In this document: positions 1-7,174 of the stretch, piece by piece
How positions within the stretch are numbered: the stretch's first letter is position 1
Layout of the letters: each line of letters starts with the position of its first letter
Source: JBLIKP01 sp047635375
GTDB taxonomy: Bacteria > Bacteroidota > Bacteroidia > Sphingobacteriales > Sphingobacteriaceae
NCBI GenBank assembly: GCA_047635375.1
Contig: JBLIKP010000025.1
Coordinates: 1-26,788 of the forward strand
Direction: 5' to 3'
DNA length: 26,788 nucleotides
Translations under genes and position numbers: made by a program
The notes under the pieces: generated by a model
Told to the model about the DNA's origin: nothing
Databases searched by the model: none
Seen by the model: only the letters and a program-made list of their open reading frames with translations

Positions 1-71
1 GGAGACCCGAATGGAAGAAAAGCTTCCCCCAATCTCCCCTCATGGTCTCCGTTAGGGACCCTGAGGGGAGA
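1..71. repeat. Palindromic intergenic repeat, left-edge copies
   Basis: Bases 1-8 (GGAGACCC) are the right arm of a copy cut off by the window edge. Bases 33-47 and 57-71 form a 15-bp inverted repeat with one mismatch (T43/C61) around a core reading TCC-GTTA-GG. Twenty-odd bases of this copy recur unchanged at 2444-2469, and the same core recurs in several other copies around the first gene. No gene is visible in 1-211. The element could end a transcript entering from the left, but there is no long T-run after it. Confidence 0.75.
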
Positions 72-108
72 TCGTAATTTCAAAACTCAATCATCAAAAC
101 AATATTTC

Positions 109-137
109 TTCAAGGTCCCTGCGGAGACCCGGAAGAA
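109..137. repeat. Palindromic intergenic repeat, degenerate copy
   Basis: This copy is in the opposite orientation to the one at 33-71. It has AGGTCCC, then TGC, then GGAGACCC, ending in GGAAGAA. The stem has two mismatches, so it is a decayed member of the family that is perfect at 2559-2589. Confidence 0.6.
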
Positions 138-140
138 AAT

Positions 141-166
141 AAAATACCGTGATTCAGGTATTTTTT
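141..166 (+). terminator. Possible terminator of an upstream gene
   Basis: AAAATACC (141-148) pairs with GGTATTTT (157-164) around an 8-nt loop and is followed by further T residues. The stem has only two G-C pairs, so this is a weak intrinsic terminator at best. It would act on a plus-strand transcript that enters from outside the window. Confidence 0.35.
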
Positions 167-183
167 AACATTAAAAAAATTAT

Positions 184-191
184 TATTTTTG
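184..191 (+). promoter_or_regulatory. Candidate -7 element for the first PKD gene
   Basis: TATTTTTG fits the Bacteroidota -7 consensus TAnnTTTG and lies 20 nt before the ATG at 212. I see no clear TTG/TTTG -33 element at the usual distance upstream, so the assignment is tentative. Confidence 0.35.
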
Positions 192-211
192 TGTGACAAA
201 CTAAAATTAAT

Positions 212-2341
212 ATGAAAAAAATATTTACACTAATATTATGTCTAACCACCGCAATTTCCTTTGCGCAAGTTAGCTTCACCTACTCTCCAGAAGAGGGTTG
301 TGCACCAATGCCTGTTCAATTTACAAATACATCTACTCTCGGGAATTCTTTCGAATGGCAAATTGAAGGTGAGATTTACACTGAAGAAAACCCCTTAGTT
401 GAGATTTCAGCGGGATATGCTAATGTAAGTTTAACAGTTTTTGACACTACTGGAGGAAGCAACAGTTACGTAGGTTATGCCAATGATAATATATATTTTG
501 ATGGGGTTGTTGTGCAATTTAATAAGTCAGTATGCATTGGCGAGCCCGTAGATTTTTATTGCTATGGGTATGAGGGAAATGTGACCTCAGCCGAATGGTT
601 CTTTGGCGATGGAAACTCAGCAACTGGCCGAGATGTTAGCCATGTTTTTTCAGCTGCAGGAGAACTCCCAATAACATTATACGTAACCTCTTCAGATTGC
701 GGAGTAGATACTATAATTAATTATATAACAGTATCTGGAGACAAGGGATTTAGTGAGTTCATATCTTTATATGGTCCATCAGAAGCTTGTCCAAACACTT
801 CAGTTGATTTTGACACTGATTTCGGACAAGAGCTTGAAATATATAACTGGAATTTTGGAGACGGAAATACTGAGGAGACTCAAGACGATCGTATTTCACA
901 CAAATACACCGCCACGGGTGAATACACTGTAACTGTAAACGGTAAAAATTACTGCGGAAATGACACTACTTTGGAAACTACAATTTCAATAAATGAAGAT
1001 GTAAAAATCGAATATATTTATATGTACCATGAAGAGGAAGCTTGTCCAAATGAAGAAATAGATTTCGGCGTTTCAATTGATGGTGATTTCGAAGACCACA
1101 CATTCGAATGGAACTTTGGGAATGGAAAAACCTCAACAGAGGGATATCCGACCACAACCTATACGGAAACCGGTAAATACACTATAATATTAAAAGTTAC
1201 AAATGCATGTGGTAATGACACTACCATACTTAGTAAAATAGACGTAAACCTGAACAAAAGGATTGAATACGCCGAAGCCTACAGTCCAGATTCATTATGT
1301 CCAAATGACGTTGCCCGTTTTGAAGCCTATGGTGAAGGTGCAGAAACTTTCCTATGGAATTTTGGCGATGGTGGAACATCCGCTTCACAATCTCCATCAC
1401 ACCAATATGGAGCGACCGAAGGAACTTACAATGTAAGCGTGAAGATTACTAATGGATGTGGAAATGACACCACTTTATTAATGTTCGTAACGGTTAGCTC
1501 TGAGGTTTCAGGTGAAAATATTGACTTCGAATTCTTCCCATTGAGCGAAGGAGCGTCATATTGTCCAAATGATTCAGTAACCTTAATTTATTATGCTGAA
1601 GGTGGCGCAGAGCCAAAAGCTTTAAATGCATTTTTTGGAGATGGAACGCAATCTTCCAATTTTTCAAAGCAAATTGAAGTATTTGATGGTGATACGGTTG
1701 AATTCTTTCAAATTAAGCACGCATATGCAACAACAGGGACATACAGCCTTTCCATAGAAGTTACCAATGGCTGTGATAAAACGGTTAAATTTGATAATGT
1801 TGAAGAGGTTGAAATTAGCGACGAGGCTGAATTTGAATTAGACATTGAAATATCTGATAACAACGACGACGAGTTTGAAGCTGGTGAAGAATTATCCTTC
1901 TCCCAATTTAGTGACTTAGAGGTTACTTGGAATTTTGGTGACGGAACAATTGTGAAATCGGCTAAACTTATTACCAAACATACCTACGCAAGTGGCGGAA
2001 CTTATACTATTTCTGCAACAGCTACCAATGGTTGTGGATTTACCGATAGCGTTTCTGGAGAAATTGAAATATTAGGACCAGTTACCGGTATTAACCCAAA
2101 AACCTCATCATTAGGCTTAACGGTTTACCCTAACCCAACAAGCAATAATGTTAATTTCAAATGGAACTCAATGAAGGATAATGGAATTTTAACGATTACT
2201 GACCTTGCCGGAAAAGTGATTTTTAATTCTACCATTGAAAACAATGAAGAAATCAGCTTAGCGCAATTCAAAACTGGATTTTACCTTTACACAATTAATG
2301 TAAATGGGGTTTCTACTTCTGGGAAATTGATTAAGCAATAA
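212..2341 (+). CDS. T9SS-exported protein with about seven PKD-like repeats
   Basis: A secreted or surface-anchored protein of 709 aa; its binding partner is unknown. Residues 1-19 are a signal peptide ending in FAQ. PKD-like repeats follow, with the diagnostic W-N-F-G-D-G turn or a variant near residues 129, 213, 299, 382, 474 and 573, and a degenerate first unit near residue 50. Several units start with a C-P-N motif and end with C-G-N-D-T-T, which suggests a repeated disulfide. Residues from about 632 form a type A T9SS C-terminal sorting domain: a Y-P-N-P-T motif, a D-L-A-G-K-V strand and a final K-L-I-K-Q. No catalytic domain is visible, so an adhesin or structural role is the likeliest reading. 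The gene stands alone between repeat clusters, with its own terminator at 2392-2423. Confidence 0.9.
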   Translation: MKKIFTLILCLTTAISFAQVSFTYSPEEGCAPMPVQFTNTSTLGNSFEWQIEGEIYTEENPLVEISAGYANVSLTVFDTTGGSNSYVGYANDNIYFDGVVVQFNKSVCIGEPVDFYCYGYEGNVTSAEWFFGDGNSATGRDVSHVFSAAGELPITLYVTSSDCGVDTIINYITVSGDKGFSEFISLYGPSEACPNTSVDFDTDFGQELEIYNWNFGDGNTEETQDDRISHKYTATGEYTVTVNGKNYCGNDTTLETTISINEDVKIEYIYMYHEEEACPNEEIDFGVSIDGDFEDHTFEWNFGNGKTSTEGYPTTTYTETGKYTIILKVTNACGNDTTILSKIDVNLNKRIEYAEAYSPDSLCPNDVARFEAYGEGAETFLWNFGDGGTSASQSPSHQYGATEGTYNVSVKITNGCGNDTTLLMFVTVSSEVSGENIDFEFFPLSEGASYCPNDSVTLIYYAEGGAEPKALNAFFGDGTQSSNFSKQIEVFDGDTVEFFQIKHAYATTGTYSLSIEVTNGCDKTVKFDNVEEVEISDEAEFELDIEISDNNDDEFEAGEELSFSQFSDLEVTWNFGDGTIVKSAKLITKHTYASGGTYTISATATNGCGFTDSVSGEIEILGPVTGINPKTSSLGLTVYPNPTSNNVNFKWNSMKDNGILTITDLAGKVIFNSTIENNEEISLAQFKTGFYLYTINVNGVSTSGKLIKQ

Positions 2342-2352
2342 AAAGATTTTCA

Positions 2353-2376
2353 TCAGGATCCCTTCGGAGACCCTGA
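2353..2376. repeat. Palindromic intergenic repeat copy
   Basis: TCAGGATC (2353-2360) pairs with GACCCTGA (2369-2376) with one mismatch. The inner CC-TTC-GG core and the single bulged A are as in other copies. It sits directly after the stop codon of the PKD gene and before that gene's terminator. Confidence 0.7.
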
Positions 2377-2391
2377 AGAATGTAAATCACG

Positions 2392-2423
2392 AGCCCCTTT
2401 CGCAAGAGAGGGGCTTTTTTTTT
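2392..2423 (+). terminator. Intrinsic terminator of the PKD gene
   Basis: A 10-bp stem (2392-2401 with 2406-2415; AGCCCCT against AGGGGCT plus a wobble pair) is closed by a GCAA tetraloop and followed by nine T residues. This is a textbook intrinsic terminator about 50 nt after the stop codon at 2341. Confidence 0.9.
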
Positions 2424-2427
2424 GGTT

Positions 2428-2466
2428 TCTCCCCTCAGGGTCTCCGTTAGGGACCCTGAGGGGAGA
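2428..2466. repeat. Palindromic intergenic repeat, perfect copy
   Basis: Bases 2428-2442 and 2452-2466 are a perfect 15-bp inverted repeat around TCC-GTTA-GG. This is the same element as 33-71 without its mismatch. It follows a complete terminator, so it does not look needed for termination of the PKD gene. Confidence 0.85.
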
Positions 2467-2558
2467 TCGAAATACGAATACTCAGTCTTAGAAAAAGGAA
2501 AGGATCCCTTTGAAAGTCAATGGAAGGAAAAAAGATAGCTCTCTTTAAATGACTTGAA

Positions 2559-2672
2559 TCTTCAGGGTCCCTATCGGAGACCCTGAAGAAAGAGAATCCA
2601 CTTTCGGAGATCCTGAAGAAATAGACTCCAACCTCTGGAGACCCTGAAGTATAGATAAGACCCTGAAGAAAG
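2559..2672. repeat. Palindromic repeat followed by tandem half-elements
   Basis: A perfect 11-bp stem (2559-2569 with 2579-2589) encloses CCTATCGGA. Its right arm, GACCCTGAAG or GATCCTGAAG, then recurs at 2579, 2609, 2640 and 2659, with steps of 30, 31 and 19 bp. The second and third units are preceded by CGGA/TGGA as in the full element. The pattern looks like local tandem duplication of one arm. The whole stretch 2342-2737 holds no credible gene; besides the repeats it contains only an isolated AGGATCCCTT half-match at 2501-2510. Confidence 0.8.
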
Positions 2673-2719
2673 AAAAATCCCCCTCCGGGTCTCCGCTAGG
2701 GACCCTGAGGGGGATTTTT
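2673..2719 (-). terminator. Repeat-derived terminator of the M61 peptidase gene
   Basis: Bases 2673-2691 and 2701-2719 form a 19-bp inverted repeat with one mismatch, AAAAATCC at one end and GGATTTTT at the other. The core CCGGGTCTCCGCTAGGGACC is that of the intergenic repeat family. On the minus strand it lies 19 nt past the stop codon of the M61 gene and ends in T5, so it should terminate there. On the plus strand it could also terminate. A family copy appears to have been adopted as a terminator. Confidence 0.8.
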
Positions 2720-2737
2720 TATTAATTAACCAAGTGC

Positions 2738-4615
2738 TTAGAATTTTAATCCACTCCACTTTTCAAAATACATCTTTTGCAATTGAGAAGCTTCTTCGTT
2801 TTTCTCAATCAACATGTTTAATGTTACGTCCTTGTAAACAACTTTCACAGGAACATTCATTTTTTCACCGTTACGTTCAACTTCAACATTAACCGTAGAA
2901 CCTTCAACAGGGTATTCCTTAGTATCTAATCCAAAAACCTTACGGAAAGGTTCCACAAACACCTTGTCTCCTTCTTCAAATCCGTATTTAGCTTTCTTAC
3001 CTACTTTGTTCACCAAGTAGTATCCAAGGGGTGTAAGGTCTCTTGCTTTAATATCTTCTGTTTTTAATGGGTTCTCAGGCTGAGAAACAACGCGTTTATC
3101 AATGTAGTTCAATCCTACTTTATCAAATCCACCTTCGTAATCTAGAGGAGTAGTTCCCGACATGTAGTTTTTGAAGAAATCCATTAATTCTGGGCCGACT
3201 TCATTTACAAAATCTTGGAAAATTTGATCTTCTTCGAAACTCTTGTTAGCGCCGTATTTAGAGGCTAGGGTCAGTACTACATCTCTTAAATTCTTTTCAC
3301 CATCAGTTAATCTGATGATTTCAAAGTCTAATAAAAGACCCATTATAGCTCCACGTTGGTAAACTTGTCCGTAATGCTTGCTGTATGGCTTGTCCAGTAC
3401 GTTTTCACTCATATCAGTAAAAGACATGTCACGAGGGAAGGTCATTGACGCCTTCATTTTTGGAGTCACATGCGACTTAATGTATTCGTCGAATGTTAAA
3501 ATTTCACCACGGTACTGAATTAATCCAGCGAAATACTCGGTTACCCCTTCGTACAACCAAAGGTGCTTGCTCATCTCAGGATTGATAAAATCAAAATTCC
3601 CGATTTTTGTAGAGTGAAGGTTTAATGGAGTAATAATGTGCATGAATTCGTGAATAGCCACATCCCTCATGGTATTGATGTATGAGCTATCACCAAAGTC
3701 GGGTAAGAAATAAACACTTGAATTGTTATGCTCTAGAGCACCAAAACCTTGTCCGCTGAACTTTAATATCAATCCTATCCTTTTGAAGAAACCTAGATTT
3801 CCACTTTGAATCATCGCCATTACCTCAGAGAAGTCTTTGATGTAAACCAAGTAAGAATATTTATCAACCGGCAGCACACCCGTAAACTCTTCAATCGCCT
3901 TCATTGAAGGAGCAATTTGATCGTAAATTAACTGAGATGTATTACTCGTTAATGGGTTGTAAGAGCTAATTGTAACATCAGCACCACCCACCAAAAACTT
4001 TACTGAATCAGGTTTTGAGAACATGATAGGGCAATCAACCAATTGGTGGTATGATTCAGCCATAAAGACTTGCTTATTCCCGTTCACCTCATTTTTCATG
4101 GAAGTTTCGCCATAGAAACCTTCAGGAAGCGTTACGGTTGCCTCCACTGGTATTTTATCCATTCCTTCAAAGAAACCAAAGATTCCCGCGCTGTTAAACA
4201 TGAAGTTTTTTCCAACCTCAAAGTTTGTTCCAGCTGGCTCGAATACTTTGTTTTTTCTAACACCACTATCCCAAGTATCTTCAACTTCATAAGTGATAGT
4301 AGCCAACCGTGTTGCATCTTTTATTCTGAAACCGTTTTTTCCTTTTCTTTTAACTTTTAATTTTTTTCCATTTGCATCACGTGCCACAAGATCGTCGATG
4401 TATTTTCCGTAATCCAATGTCGAATAAGTCCCTGGAATTGTCATTGGGAAATAAAACATCACCACATCTTTATCCATTTTAGGGACTTGAAGGGTCACAA
4501 CCAGCTCATCTTCATCATCTATCGTGGTTAGATCTGCTGTGTATTTTAAGCTTTGCGCATGCACAGAAACTGCGAACGCCATTATCCCGATAAGGGCAAA
4601 TAATTTATTCAACAT
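2738..4615 (-). CDS. Exported M61-family metallopeptidase
   Basis: A zinc peptidase related to glycyl aminopeptidase (family M61), presumably acting in the periplasm or on the cell surface. Its substrate is unknown. Residues 1-20 form a signal peptide ending in VHAQ. An N-terminal beta domain covers roughly 22-210. The zinc site is H322-E323-F-M-H326, and the third ligand is E356 in the W-L-Y-E-G-V-T-E-Y-F motif. The N-P-L-type segment after the HEXXH (TPLNLHSTKI) is typical of M61. The C-terminal 120 residues sit where M61 proteins carry a PDZ domain, but a clear GLGF-type loop is not obvious. The 625-aa length fits the family. The ATG start is followed directly by the signal peptide. It lies 93 bp downstream of the decarboxylase gene and probably has its own promoter. 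Confidence 0.88.
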   Translation of the reverse strand: MLNKLFALIGIMAFAVSVHAQSLKYTADLTTIDDEDELVVTLQVPKMDKDVVMFYFPMTIPGTYSTLDYGKYIDDLVARDANGKKLKVKRKGKNGFRIKDATRLATITYEVEDTWDSGVRKNKVFEPAGTNFEVGKNFMFNSAGIFGFFEGMDKIPVEATVTLPEGFYGETSMKNEVNGNKQVFMAESYHQLVDCPIMFSKPDSVKFLVGGADVTISSYNPLTSNTSQLIYDQIAPSMKAIEEFTGVLPVDKYSYLVYIKDFSEVMAMIQSGNLGFFKRIGLILKFSGQGFGALEHNNSSVYFLPDFGDSSYINTMRDVAIHEFMHIITPLNLHSTKIGNFDFINPEMSKHLWLYEGVTEYFAGLIQYRGEILTFDEYIKSHVTPKMKASMTFPRDMSFTDMSENVLDKPYSKHYGQVYQRGAIMGLLLDFEIIRLTDGEKNLRDVVLTLASKYGANKSFEEDQIFQDFVNEVGPELMDFFKNYMSGTTPLDYEGGFDKVGLNYIDKRVVSQPENPLKTEDIKARDLTPLGYYLVNKVGKKAKYGFEEGDKVFVEPFRKVFGLDTKEYPVEGSTVNVEVERNGEKMNVPVKVVYKDVTLNMLIEKNEEASQLQKMYFEKWSGLKF

Positions 4616-4642
4616 TTTATTATGGGTTTATTAAATAGTCTG

Positions 4643-4650
4643 CAAAAATA
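4643..4650 (-). promoter_or_regulatory. Candidate -7 element for the M61 gene
   Basis: On the minus strand this reads TATTTTTG, a full match to TAnnTTTG, 27 nt before the ATG. A convincing -33 element is not visible at the normal spacing. Confidence 0.4.
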
Positions 4651-4708
4651 AGCCCCATCCAATTAGATATTGCCTATTCAATGTAATAATTTGAAGAGAA
4701 TTTGCCCT

Positions 4709-6139
4709 CTAGGCACTTACAAGGCTTTCGCCGATGGTTTTTAACTGTCCCAGCATTGCGTCCAAATGATTCTCGGTGGTAAAAGGACTCATTAAGGTAG
4801 TACGCAAGTAAAGGCTTTCGCCGATAAGAGTTTGGACGATATAAAAGTCCCCTTTATCCATTAACATATCCCGTATTTGAGAATTGATGTTGGACCAATC
4901 TTTTACCGAATCCCTTGTTTTAAATCTAAAACACACAATATTACTTTCAGGCTCCATTCCTAATTCGAAGCAGTCATGGGCTTTTACCTTTTGGGCAAAC
5001 AGGCGAGCCAATTGGTATTGACGCGTTACGTACTCCTCAAAAACATCCTCACCTAGAAGCTTAAGCATCAGATAAACTTTGGCGGCCATCATTTTCTTGG
5101 TGCACTCCACCGTTCTATTCCCGCTATTGTACCATTCATGACCGTCAGGATTAAGCAAATACGCCGCCTTTTGAGCGAATGTGGCATAAGAATCACCTCC
5201 TTTGGCAAAGACTACCCCTGTGGTTAATGCTGGGGTAAGCATCATTTTATGGAAATCAATTACCAAAGAATCGGCACGATCAATCCCGGAAGTCAAATAA
5301 CTAAACTCTTTTGAAAATGCTGCTGGAGCGCCATGGGCACCATCAATATGAAACCATAGGTTTTCGCTTTCGCAGAAATCGGCTAGTGCATTTAAATCGT
5401 CATAAACTCCAAGTGAGGTGGAACAAGCATTACCAACTACAGCAAACACATGTTTCCCATCGGCTTTAGCCTTTTCCAACGTTTCTTTTAATGCCTTAGG
5501 ATTTATTTTATGTTTAACGGTGGGAATTGGGATTACCCCACCTTCCCCGAACCCCATAATTTTTACTGCCCGAGCCACAGAGTAGTGCGCTTCTTCCGAA
5601 ACCATAACAGCAAGTTGTTTATCGGCAGTTCCAGCATTCCATGAATCCTTAACCATCACTTGCCTGGCCGCCAAGAGTGCTGTTATATTTCCCAAGGAAC
5701 CTCCTGAGGTAAAAATACCTTCGGCGGAAGCCCCATAGCCCAATTTTTTACAGAGCCAATCCATCACCACCTTTTCCATGGCATTTGCTGCCGGACCCAT
5801 TTCATAAACTGCCATCCCATTATTAAGGTAAGCCGACAAGAAATCGCCAAGAACAGCGAGGGGTGCTGGTGGAACTACCTGATGGCCTCCAAAACCAGGA
5901 TGATGAAGAGTGGTGCTTTGCGAAATAATAAGCTCGGTTAATTCTTTAAAATCGGCTGGAGTTTTGGAAAGGTCTAAGGTCTCATACAAATGCTCAGGAG
6001 TTGCATCAGGCTTAACCCGCCCTTTTCCTGCCTTGGTTTTAGAAAGTTGCGAAGCCAAAAGGTCTACTAGTAAGTGGCCTTGTTCCTTGAAAGCATCAAC
6101 GTCGTAGGCTTTTTCAAGGGATGGAAAGGAATTTAACAT
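4709..6139 (-). CDS. PLP-dependent group II amino-acid decarboxylase
   Basis: A pyridoxal-phosphate enzyme of the PF00282 family (aromatic-amino-acid, glutamate, tyrosine or diaminobutyrate decarboxylases) that would release CO2 from an amino acid in the cytoplasm. H185 in the S-E-E-A-H-Y-S motif should stack on PLP. D266 in H-I-D-G-A-H-G should contact the pyridine nitrogen. K298 in D-F-H-K-M-M is the Schiff-base lysine, in a slight variant of the usual D-x-H-K-W. The early H-H-P-G-F-G-G-H and Y-E-M-G-P motifs are also characteristic. The 476-aa length is normal. I cannot name the substrate. The gene starts 2 nt after the stop of the TIGR01777-type gene, so the two are almost certainly cotranscribed. 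Confidence 0.88.
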   Translation of the reverse strand: MLNSFPSLEKAYDVDAFKEQGHLLVDLLASQLSKTKAGKGRVKPDATPEHLYETLDLSKTPADFKELTELIISQSTTLHHPGFGGHQVVPPAPLAVLGDFLSAYLNNGMAVYEMGPAANAMEKVVMDWLCKKLGYGASAEGIFTSGGSLGNITALLAARQVMVKDSWNAGTADKQLAVMVSEEAHYSVARAVKIMGFGEGGVIPIPTVKHKINPKALKETLEKAKADGKHVFAVVGNACSTSLGVYDDLNALADFCESENLWFHIDGAHGAPAAFSKEFSYLTSGIDRADSLVIDFHKMMLTPALTTGVVFAKGGDSYATFAQKAAYLLNPDGHEWYNSGNRTVECTKKMMAAKVYLMLKLLGEDVFEEYVTRQYQLARLFAQKVKAHDCFELGMEPESNIVCFRFKTRDSVKDWSNINSQIRDMLMDKGDFYIVQTLIGESLYLRTTLMSPFTTENHLDAMLGQLKTIGESLVSA

Positions 6140-6141
6140 GT

Positions 6142-7053
6142 TTATTTTTTCTTTGAATAAATCTCGGTAAGTGCCGAAGATAAATCTGGGTAATCAAATT
6201 TAAAGCCTTGTTTCAATAATTTTACGGGCAATACCTTACAACTACCAATAAATGCAATGGACATTTCTCCAAAAAATAGGGTGAGAATAAATTTGGGGAC
6301 GGGCGGAGCCCATAAAGGGACTTTTAAAACAGTGGCGAGTTCCCTAGACAGCGCCTTATTCCTTGCAGGATTTGGGGAGGTTACGTTATATGTGCCGGAA
6401 GGAAATTCATGATTTATTGCTGCGTTAACAGCTTTTACAACGTCATTTCCATGAATCCATGGCATCCATTGTTTTCCATTACCCAATTGTGAGCCTACAC
6501 CAAATTTAAATGGGGCTGATATTTTTGGGAGTGCTCCTTTCCTTTTATCCAGAACGATTCCAAATCTAAAAGTGTAAAGTTGTCTTTCGGCCGAAGCCAA
6601 GGTAGAGGTTGCTTCTTCCCAAAGATCGCAGCTATGGGCCAGAAAATCATCACCAGGGTCTGATTCTTCACTAAGCTCAAACTCCCCTCTATCTCCACCG
6701 TAATACCCAATTGCGGAAGCTGCTATAACTGTATTTATATTATTAGGATAATTGGAAAGGGCATTTTTAATACATAAGGTAGAGTCAACCCGACTATTTA
6801 TTATTTCTTCTTTTCTTGATTCACTCCACCTATAATCTGCAATTCCAGCCCCAGCCAAATGAATTAAAACCTCAGCGTTCTCTATTGCCTTTGAATCCAA
6901 GACGCCAGCCTCTGGATCCCAACGAAAAAAATCGTCTTTATTAGAGCTTTTCCTTGACAAAATTCGCACTTCATTTCCAAGGCTTTTCAAATGGCTTGAA
7001 AGTAAAGAACCAATAAGCCCTGTTCCGCCAGAAATAACTATGATTTTTCCCAT
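6142..7053 (-). CDS. TIGR01777-family NAD(P)-binding epimerase-like protein
   Basis: A 303-aa Rossmann-fold protein of the extended SDR group (YfcH/SulA-like, TIGR01777); no defined reaction is known to me for this family. The nucleotide-binding G-G-T-G-L-I-G lies at residues 9-15. The family motifs G-Y-Y-G and W-M-P-W-I-H follow, as does the C-terminal DUF1731-like region. The reading frame stays open up to 7080, but only from a TTG codon there. The first ATG, at 7053, puts the Rossmann strand immediately at the N-terminus, so I choose it. It leads a two-gene unit with the decarboxylase. The promoter lies in the divergent region shared with the phosphate porin, close to the putative Pho box. 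Confidence 0.85.
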   Translation of the reverse strand: MGKIIVISGGTGLIGSLLSSHLKSLGNEVRILSRKSSNKDDFFRWDPEAGVLDSKAIENAEVLIHLAGAGIADYRWSESRKEEIINSRVDSTLCIKNALSNYPNNINTVIAASAIGYYGGDRGEFELSEESDPGDDFLAHSCDLWEEATSTLASAERQLYTFRFGIVLDKRKGALPKISAPFKFGVGSQLGNGKQWMPWIHGNDVVKAVNAAINHEFPSGTYNVTSPNPARNKALSRELATVLKVPLWAPPVPKFILTLFFGEMSIAFIGSCKVLPVKLLKQGFKFDYPDLSSALTEIYSKKK

Positions 7054-7080
7054 ATTACGTTTGCTAAAAGCCCTATTCAA

Positions 7081-7116
7081 ATGTTAAGTTAACGTTAATT
7101 TTATCTTAATATTTAT
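7081..7116 (+). promoter_or_regulatory. Putative Pho box upstream of the phosphate porin
   Basis: The 19-mer ATGTTAAGTTAACGTTAAT (7081-7099) differs at one base from the one before pstS. TTAA cores at 7084, 7095 and 7106 are spaced by exactly 11 bp, one helical turn, as in PhoB/PhoP direct repeats. The box ends about 58 nt before the porin ATG. It also lies 28 nt upstream of the divergent epimerase-like gene, so control of that gene is possible. Assignment to Pho is inferred from spacing and target genes. Confidence 0.6.
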
Positions 7117-7174
7117 ATATTCACAAAAATTAAAACTGAATTCACCATCTTTATAGCATCAAATATTAACTGAA

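Noticed and set aside
1708..1977. Antisense reading frames within the PKD, pst, TonB and acyl-CoA synthetase genes
   Set aside because: They lie wholly inside well-supported genes, encode low-complexity or motif-free proteins and have no start context.
2579..2668. CRISPR-like short repeats
   Set aside because: The repeated unit is only about 10-16 bp and degenerate, the spacers resemble each other, spacing is irregular, and no cas gene is near. It is an arm of the palindromic family.
2571..2759. A 62-codon minus-strand reading frame over the repeats
   Set aside because: Its protein merely translates the repeated arms (L-F-L-Q-D/G-L-R), and it covers the M61 terminator. No support as a gene.
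7054..7080. TTG start extending the epimerase-like protein by nine residues
   Set aside because: The extra residues precede a complete Rossmann start, and an ATG is available at 7053.
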